NCBI GenBank assembly: GCA_964519835.1
Contig: CAZFLD010000117.1
Location: 1-9,643, forward strand
Origin: CAZFLD01 sp964519835
GTDB lineage: Bacteria > Spirochaetota > Spirochaetia > DSM-27196 > CAZFLD01
Direction of reading: 5' to 3'
Length of the DNA: 9,643 nt
Of this stretch, positions 6,613 to 9,643 are shown one piece after another (the stretch's first letter is position 1; each line of letters starts with the position of its first letter). Under the pieces are notes generated by a model. That model was not told where the DNA came from. It ran no database searches and saw nothing but the letters and a program-made list of their open reading frames with translations. The position numbers were made by a program, and so were the translations under genes.

Positions 6613-6882
6613 ATGCAATCATCCCATAGAACAAGTTTTGCCCTGGACGAGAAGACCATGGACAACCTCAAGCAGCTTTCTCGGCGATGGAACGTGTCCC
6701 AAGCCGAAGTGGTCCGGCGAGCCGTGAGTCTCGCTGCGGAGACCGCCGCGGAAGAACGGGACTCGGTACTCGATCGCCTGAAAAGGTACCGAGAAGACAA
6801 ACGGCTGAATCGCGGCGATGTGGAGACTGTCTTAGCCGAGTTGCGTGCGGCGCGGCGCGGAGTCGCCGGGTGGACGGCATGA
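6613..6882 (+). CDS. Ribbon-helix-helix (CopG-like) antitoxin/repressor
   Basis: A small 89-residue DNA-binding protein. The beta-strand HRTSFAL (5-11) is followed by helix A (DEKTMDNLKQLSRRW, 12-26) and helix B after the turn NVSQ (AEVVRRAVSLAAE, 31-43), the standard ribbon-helix-helix fold. The rest is a charged helical tail that in relatives wraps the toxin. An upstream ATG at 6583 would add ten residues, but it overlaps the -35/spacer of the best promoter and the family normally begins near the HRTSFAL strand, so 6613 is preferred. The stop TGA (6880-6882) overlaps an ATG at 6879, and the sequence there is the tail of a PIN-domain toxin, so the gene is the antitoxin half of a VapBC-type pair that has lost its toxin. 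The last residues (about GWTA) may derive from the deletion junction. It could still repress its own promoter. Confidence 0.8.
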   Translation: MQSSHRTSFALDEKTMDNLKQLSRRWNVSQAEVVRRAVSLAAETAAEERDSVLDRLKRYREDKRLNRGDVETVLAELRAARRGVAGWTA

Positions 6883-6977
6883 TTGCCGCCGGCGCCATAA
6901 TCGCCCGGGCAGCCCTTGCAACCGCTAACCGCGAGGACTTTTGTGTGTTCGAGGACGAGGGCCTTCGCCTCGTGTGA
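6870..6977 (+). pseudogene. C-terminal remnant of PIN-domain (VapC-like) toxin
   Basis: Only the last ~35 codons remain, in a different frame from the antitoxin and fused to its end. VDGMIAAGAIIARAALATANREDFCVFEDEGLRLV matches the end of PIN nucleases: the conserved acidic residue before the MIAA helix, then LAT-N-DF with the final beta-strand. The N-terminal ~95 residues with the other catalytic aspartates are gone, so it cannot be a nuclease. An ATG at 6879 overlaps the antitoxin stop (ATGA), so a 32-residue peptide could still be translated. The remnant ends 15 bp before the convergent GH4 stop. Confidence 0.72.
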
Positions 6978-6992
6978 TATAACCGACGTCCC

Positions 6993-8477
6993 CTATCCCT
7001 CGTCCGGTCGCGCCCGACGTGCCTTGTCGGCGGCCATCTCGGCCGCGGAGCGAACGGGTAGGCGGTAGGCGCCCTCGGTGGCCCGGGAAGTGCCCCTTGG
7101 TTTGCCGGCGGCGTCCCGCTCGGCGAGCCGTTTTTCGGCGGCCACGATGGCGTCACCGTACTGTGGCAGCCACTTCTTTTGGGCAACAAGCATCTCGTCC
7201 ACCAAGCGCCATACCTCCTCGGGCGAGCACACGGCGCCGACGAGGGGGTCCATCAGCATAGCCTGCCGCAGCAGGTAGTCGTCGCCACGGACCGCCGCTT
7301 CGACGCTGAGGCGCTGCACGTCGATGCTTTGCCCGCAGACCGCCGCCGGTCCCAAGGGTAAGTCGCCGGTATGGAGCAGGCGGATGCCCGTGGCGTCGAC
7401 AAGACCGGGGCCCTCGACAATCGCGTCGTCATCAAGGTTGGAGATTGCCCCGTTGTTTACCATGTTGAAGTGACCGCGATAGAGGCGGCCGGTTTCGAGT
7501 GCCTCTATGATATGGGAGCCGTGCTCGTGACTTCGATTCTCGGGACCGTAGTTGTACGGGGGCTCTTCGAGCCAGGTGGGAAACTCCTCGTCGAAGTAAT
7601 TGCGCCACTCCCGGCACACGCGCAGGTATCCGCCCGTCTCGCCCTGAATCCAGGCGGCCTTGCCCATCCAGCCTTCGACCTCTTCCGGCCGCTTGCGATA
7701 CCATGCAAGATACTCGCTTAAATGGCCGTTTGACTCGGTGCTGAAGTAGCCGAAGCGACGCAGCATATCGATCCGAACCGGCTCGTTCGCCGCCACCTCC
7801 GACTTCTCGAAGGCATCGAGGAGCTTGGGCCCCATGTCCTCGCCCTTGTACTTAAGCTCCGTGTACCAGGTCTGATGGTTGATGCCGGAGCAGACGTAGT
7901 GGAGTTCGTCCGCCGGAACCCCCAACACGCGTGCGATAAGCTGATGGCCGCCTTGCACGCCGTGGCACAGTCCGACGACGTTGATCTCGCCGTAGTGCGC
8001 CGCGGCCCAGACGTTCATCGCCATAGGGTTGGCGTAGTTCATAAAAAGAGCATCGGGCGCGGCGAGCTCCCTAATGTCCTTTGATAGATCGAGGATAAAC
8101 GGGATGTTCCGTTGGCCGTACATAATGCCCCCGGCCGAGAGTGTGTCGCCGACGCACTGATCCACGCCGAAGCCCAAGGGAACCTCGATGTCGCTCTCGA
8201 ATGCCTCGAGTCCGCCGATGCGGACGGTGCTGAACACGTAGTCGGCATCCTTCAGTGCTTCCCGTCTGTCCGTTGTTGTTTCGAGCATCGACGCCGGGAG
8301 CTTGTTGTGCTCGATATCTCTTCGAACGAGTTGCTCGGTACGGCCGAGGTTCCGCTCATCTATATCCATAAAGACAAGCTTGCTGTTGCGAAGCTCGTCT
8401 ACCGCCATCAGGTCGGCTACGAGTTTTCGGGTGAAGCCGATGCTGCCGGCTCCGACAAAGGTGATTTTAGGTGCCAT
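6993..8477 (-). CDS. GH4 NAD-dependent alpha-glycosidase
   Basis: A 494-residue cytoplasmic enzyme of glycoside hydrolase family 4, which cleaves by an NAD- and Mn-dependent redox elimination. The N-terminal Rossmann motif FVGAGSIGFTRKL spans 7-19. NYANPMAMN spans 147-155. Metal ligands are Cys171-His172 (in CHGV) and His201 (in GINHQTW), with the spacing seen in the family. The residues after CH vary with substrate in GH4: CHS in alpha-galactosidases, CHE in alpha-galacturonidases and alpha-glucosidases, CHG reported for alpha-glucuronidases. This one is CHGV, so an alpha-glucuronidase-like specificity is suggested, but the overall look is also MelA-like. The start at 8477 is set by GGAGG (8484-8488) 6 nt upstream and by the Rossmann strand beginning at residue 4; the open frame extends further to 8660 but without homology. 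The C-terminal 50 residues are a charged tail. It is divergent from an AraC regulator, which probably controls it. Confidence 0.88.
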   Translation of the reverse strand: MAPKITFVGAGSIGFTRKLVADLMAVDELRNSKLVFMDIDERNLGRTEQLVRRDIEHNKLPASMLETTTDRREALKDADYVFSTVRIGGLEAFESDIEVPLGFGVDQCVGDTLSAGGIMYGQRNIPFILDLSKDIRELAAPDALFMNYANPMAMNVWAAAHYGEINVVGLCHGVQGGHQLIARVLGVPADELHYVCSGINHQTWYTELKYKGEDMGPKLLDAFEKSEVAANEPVRIDMLRRFGYFSTESNGHLSEYLAWYRKRPEEVEGWMGKAAWIQGETGGYLRVCREWRNYFDEEFPTWLEEPPYNYGPENRSHEHGSHIIEALETGRLYRGHFNMVNNGAISNLDDDAIVEGPGLVDATGIRLLHTGDLPLGPAAVCGQSIDVQRLSVEAAVRGDDYLLRQAMLMDPLVGAVCSPEEVWRLVDEMLVAQKKWLPQYGDAIVAAEKRLAERDAAGKPRGTSRATEGAYRLPVRSAAEMAADKARRARPDEG

Positions 8478-8562
8478 ATCGTACCTCCACGGTACAGGGT
8501 AGCGGCGCCGGGCCGATGCTCCAATGCACACTTGGTCGCTTTTATTGTACATTTGTGCTGTC
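8478..8562. promoter_or_regulatory. Divergent GH4/AraC intergenic region
   Basis: These 85 bp separate the two divergent starts. They hold the GH4 ribosome binding site (GGAGG on the minus strand, 8484-8488), an AT-rich stretch at 8540-8555 and an imperfect inverted repeat, GCACA (8526-8530) with TGTGC (8554-8558). No consensus -10/-35 pair is convincing on either strand, as expected for activator-dependent promoters. It is a plausible AraC binding region. Confidence 0.45.
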
Positions 8563-9426
8563 ATGCCCCGATTGCTTGAAGGACTTCCGTGTGTCTTCAG
8601 ATCCGCCGTACACCTTGCGAGGGAGGTGCCGTTGCACGCGATGGCCCGATCGGTCGGCAAGAGCCGCCACGAGCACGGAGGCTACCGTTGGGATGGGAGA
8701 AAGCGCGGTACTGCCGAGTTCGCCGTCCTTCAGGTAACTCTCGGCGGCTGTGGCCGTGTGGAGCATGCCGGCGGACCAAGCGCCGTGCCGATTGGCCGCG
8801 CAATGCTGGTTTTTATCCCCGATACTCATGTATACACCGTCGATCGGGAGGCCGGGTACTGGGAGTTCGCCTATGCGGTGGTCTACGGGCGGGAGTTGCT
8901 CCGGCTTCTGCGTCGAGCTGCGGACCGACGGCGTGTAATCCCGTGGTTTTCCGCGGGAGGGGAGGAGCAAGCGCTCTACGAGCTCTTTCGCGCCCTCGAC
9001 GACACAACCCGGGGGTCGCCCCCATCGCCGTACGAGGTCTCTTCAAGGGTCTACACCCTGGCCATGGCAATCTTGGATGCCCAGCAAGCAAACGCCGCTG
9101 CGACAGTCGATAGCACGATTGTGCGGGCACGTGAGTACCTGCAAACCCACCTGGCGGAGGACATCTCGGTGGAGGATTTGGCCGACCGCATCGGTCTCAG
9201 CCGCCACCACTTCAGCCGGCGGTTCGCCGCAGCCTTTGGTCTGCCCCCGGTCCGTTATCTTCGGGAAATCCGCCTCCGCAGGGCGTCGGAGCTCCTGGCG
9301 ACAGGCGACTTGGGCGTGGAGGAGGTGGCGTACCGGTCGGGCTTCTCGAGCGCGAGCTACTTCTGCCGGGTCTTTCGCGAAGGCACGGGCCTTACACCGA
9401 CGGAGTTCCGGCGGAGCCGATCGTGA
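8563..9426 (+). CDS. AraC-family transcriptional regulator
   Basis: A 287-residue regulator. The N-terminal cupin-like ligand domain covers about 25-105 (SRHEHGGYRWDGRKRG, then FAVLQVTLGGCGRVE, IGRAMLVFIPDTHVY and WEFAYAVVYG), followed by a helical linker. The C-terminal AraC DNA-binding domain spans ~185-285 with both helix-turn-helices: ISVEDLADRIGLSRHHFSRRFAAAFG (201-226) and GVEEVAYRSGFSSASYFCRVFRE (251-273), then the signature TGLTPTEFRR. The ATG at 8563 is preferred over the in-frame ATG at 8524, because MPRLLEGLP is the usual type of N terminus and the extension is hydrophobic and lies in the shared promoter region. No Shine-Dalgarno precedes either. It is divergent from the GH4 gene by 85 bp and so is the likely local activator, with a sugar or uronate as possible effector. 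Confidence 0.92.
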   Translation: MPRLLEGLPCVFRSAVHLAREVPLHAMARSVGKSRHEHGGYRWDGRKRGTAEFAVLQVTLGGCGRVEHAGGPSAVPIGRAMLVFIPDTHVYTVDREAGYWEFAYAVVYGRELLRLLRRAADRRRVIPWFSAGGEEQALYELFRALDDTTRGSPPSPYEVSSRVYTLAMAILDAQQANAAATVDSTIVRAREYLQTHLAEDISVEDLADRIGLSRHHFSRRFAAAFGLPPVRYLREIRLRRASELLATGDLGVEEVAYRSGFSSASYFCRVFREGTGLTPTEFRRSRS

Positions 9427-9462
9427 GGACGCGGCCGCTCCCCATCCACACCCATCCGCGCT

Positions 9463-9643
9463 ATGCTGACTCCCATGGCCCCAAAAAAACCGGAAAACCC
9501 CGGATACCAGGATCACACAAACGCAGCGGACTACCGTCTTCGAAACCACATTCCCCTAGGTGCGCCCGCCACGCGTGAGCCTTGCGACGGTACCGAGGCC
9601 TCGGTACGAGTCTCCCTCGGTTTTACGCCCCGCTGGTATCACT
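9463..9643 (+). CDS. Unrecognised protein, 3'-partial
   Basis: An open frame begins 36 bp after the AraC stop and runs off the right edge. Two in-frame starts exist, at 9463 and 9475; the second gives MAPKKPENPGYQDHTNAADY and continues YRLRNHIPLGAPATRE, then ASVRVSLGFTPRWYH. The frame is open for about 60 codons with GC-rich third positions like its neighbours, and VRVSLGFTPRWYH looks like a conserved protein segment, so I take it as a real gene. No Shine-Dalgarno is visible. I do not recognise the family with confidence and assign no function. It may be co-transcribed with the AraC gene. It contains a perfect 18-bp palindrome (9590-9607). Confidence 0.5.
   Translation, partial: MLTPMAPKKPENPGYQDHTNAADYRLRNHIPLGAPATREPCDGTEASVRVSLGFTPRWYH
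9590..9607. repeat. Perfect 18-bp palindrome
   Basis: GTACCGAGGCCTCGGTAC equals its own reverse complement. It lies inside the partial open frame at the right edge (codons for GTEASVR). No T-run follows directly, so it is not a clear terminator. Confidence 0.6.

Noticed and set aside
5746..6977. Decay zone read as an insertion sequence or prophage scar
   Set aside because: No transposase fragment, terminal inverted repeats, integrase or tRNA-derived attachment site was seen at its edges.
8478..8660. N-terminal extension of the GH4 gene to an ATG at 8660
   Set aside because: The extension has no similarity to the family, overlaps the divergent AraC gene, and a good GGAGG site sits before the ATG at 8477.
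9431..9438. GCGGCCGC palindrome after the AraC stop
   Set aside because: An 8-bp GC palindrome is common in this base composition, and no U-tract or longer stem accompanies it.
1..9643. tRNA, rRNA, CRISPR array or riboswitch
   Set aside because: No cloverleaf, no regularly spaced repeats and no recognisable riboswitch core were found by reading both strands.

Overview
The window is a GC-rich bacterial fragment. It is probably from a metagenome-assembled or draft genome, because it carries exactly 100 Ns at 1951-2050, the usual scaffold placeholder. Gene content points to a free-living heterotroph that uses plant- or algal-type glycans: three neighbouring carbohydrate-active proteins, an AraC regulator divergent from a GH4 glycosidase, an IclR regulator and a membrane desaturase. 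I cannot place the phylum from sequence alone. A spirochaete-like or other environmental Gram-negative lineage is only a guess from the general look of the proteins.

Layout, left to right. (1) 3-3523, plus strand: a tight three-gene run. It holds the 3' end of a GH43 enzyme with a C-terminal CBM6, a BNR/sialidase-fold protein (frameshifted, and interrupted by the N gap), and a GH28-type right-handed beta-helix protein that starts inside the previous stop codon (ATGA overlap). No terminator separates the genes, so they look like one transcription unit for an oligosaccharide that is probably rich in pentoses and/or uronic acids. (2) 3592-5679, minus strand: a fatty-acid desaturase with all its histidine boxes, and upstream of it an IclR-family regulator. 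The 258 bp between them holds a cluster of AT-rich palindromes close to the desaturase and a GC-rich nested hairpin close to the iclR stop. (3) 5746-6977: a zone of gene decay. A DUF4143-type AAA ATPase is cut by two internal deletions. Divergent from it are an intact ribbon-helix-helix antitoxin and the last ~35 codons of a PIN (VapC-like) toxin. Tandem 22-bp inverted-repeat units lie between the two divergent genes. (4) 6993-9426: a GH4 NAD-dependent glycosidase (minus) divergent from an AraC regulator (plus), the usual arrangement of a local sugar-responsive switch. (5) 9463-9643: the start of an unrecognised protein that runs off the window.

Working model, as inference: the 5' cluster and the GH4/AraC module serve catabolism of short oligosaccharides taken up by transporters outside the window. 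The two cluster proteins whose N termini are visible have no obvious signal peptide, and GH4 enzymes are intracellular. The central decay zone looks like the scar of a former toxin-antitoxin or ATPase insertion between metabolic modules. No complete novel system is evident. The most unusual items are the paired operator-like palindromes, the GH28-like protein that lacks the polygalacturonase histidine, and the orphaned antitoxin with a possibly leaderless promoter.
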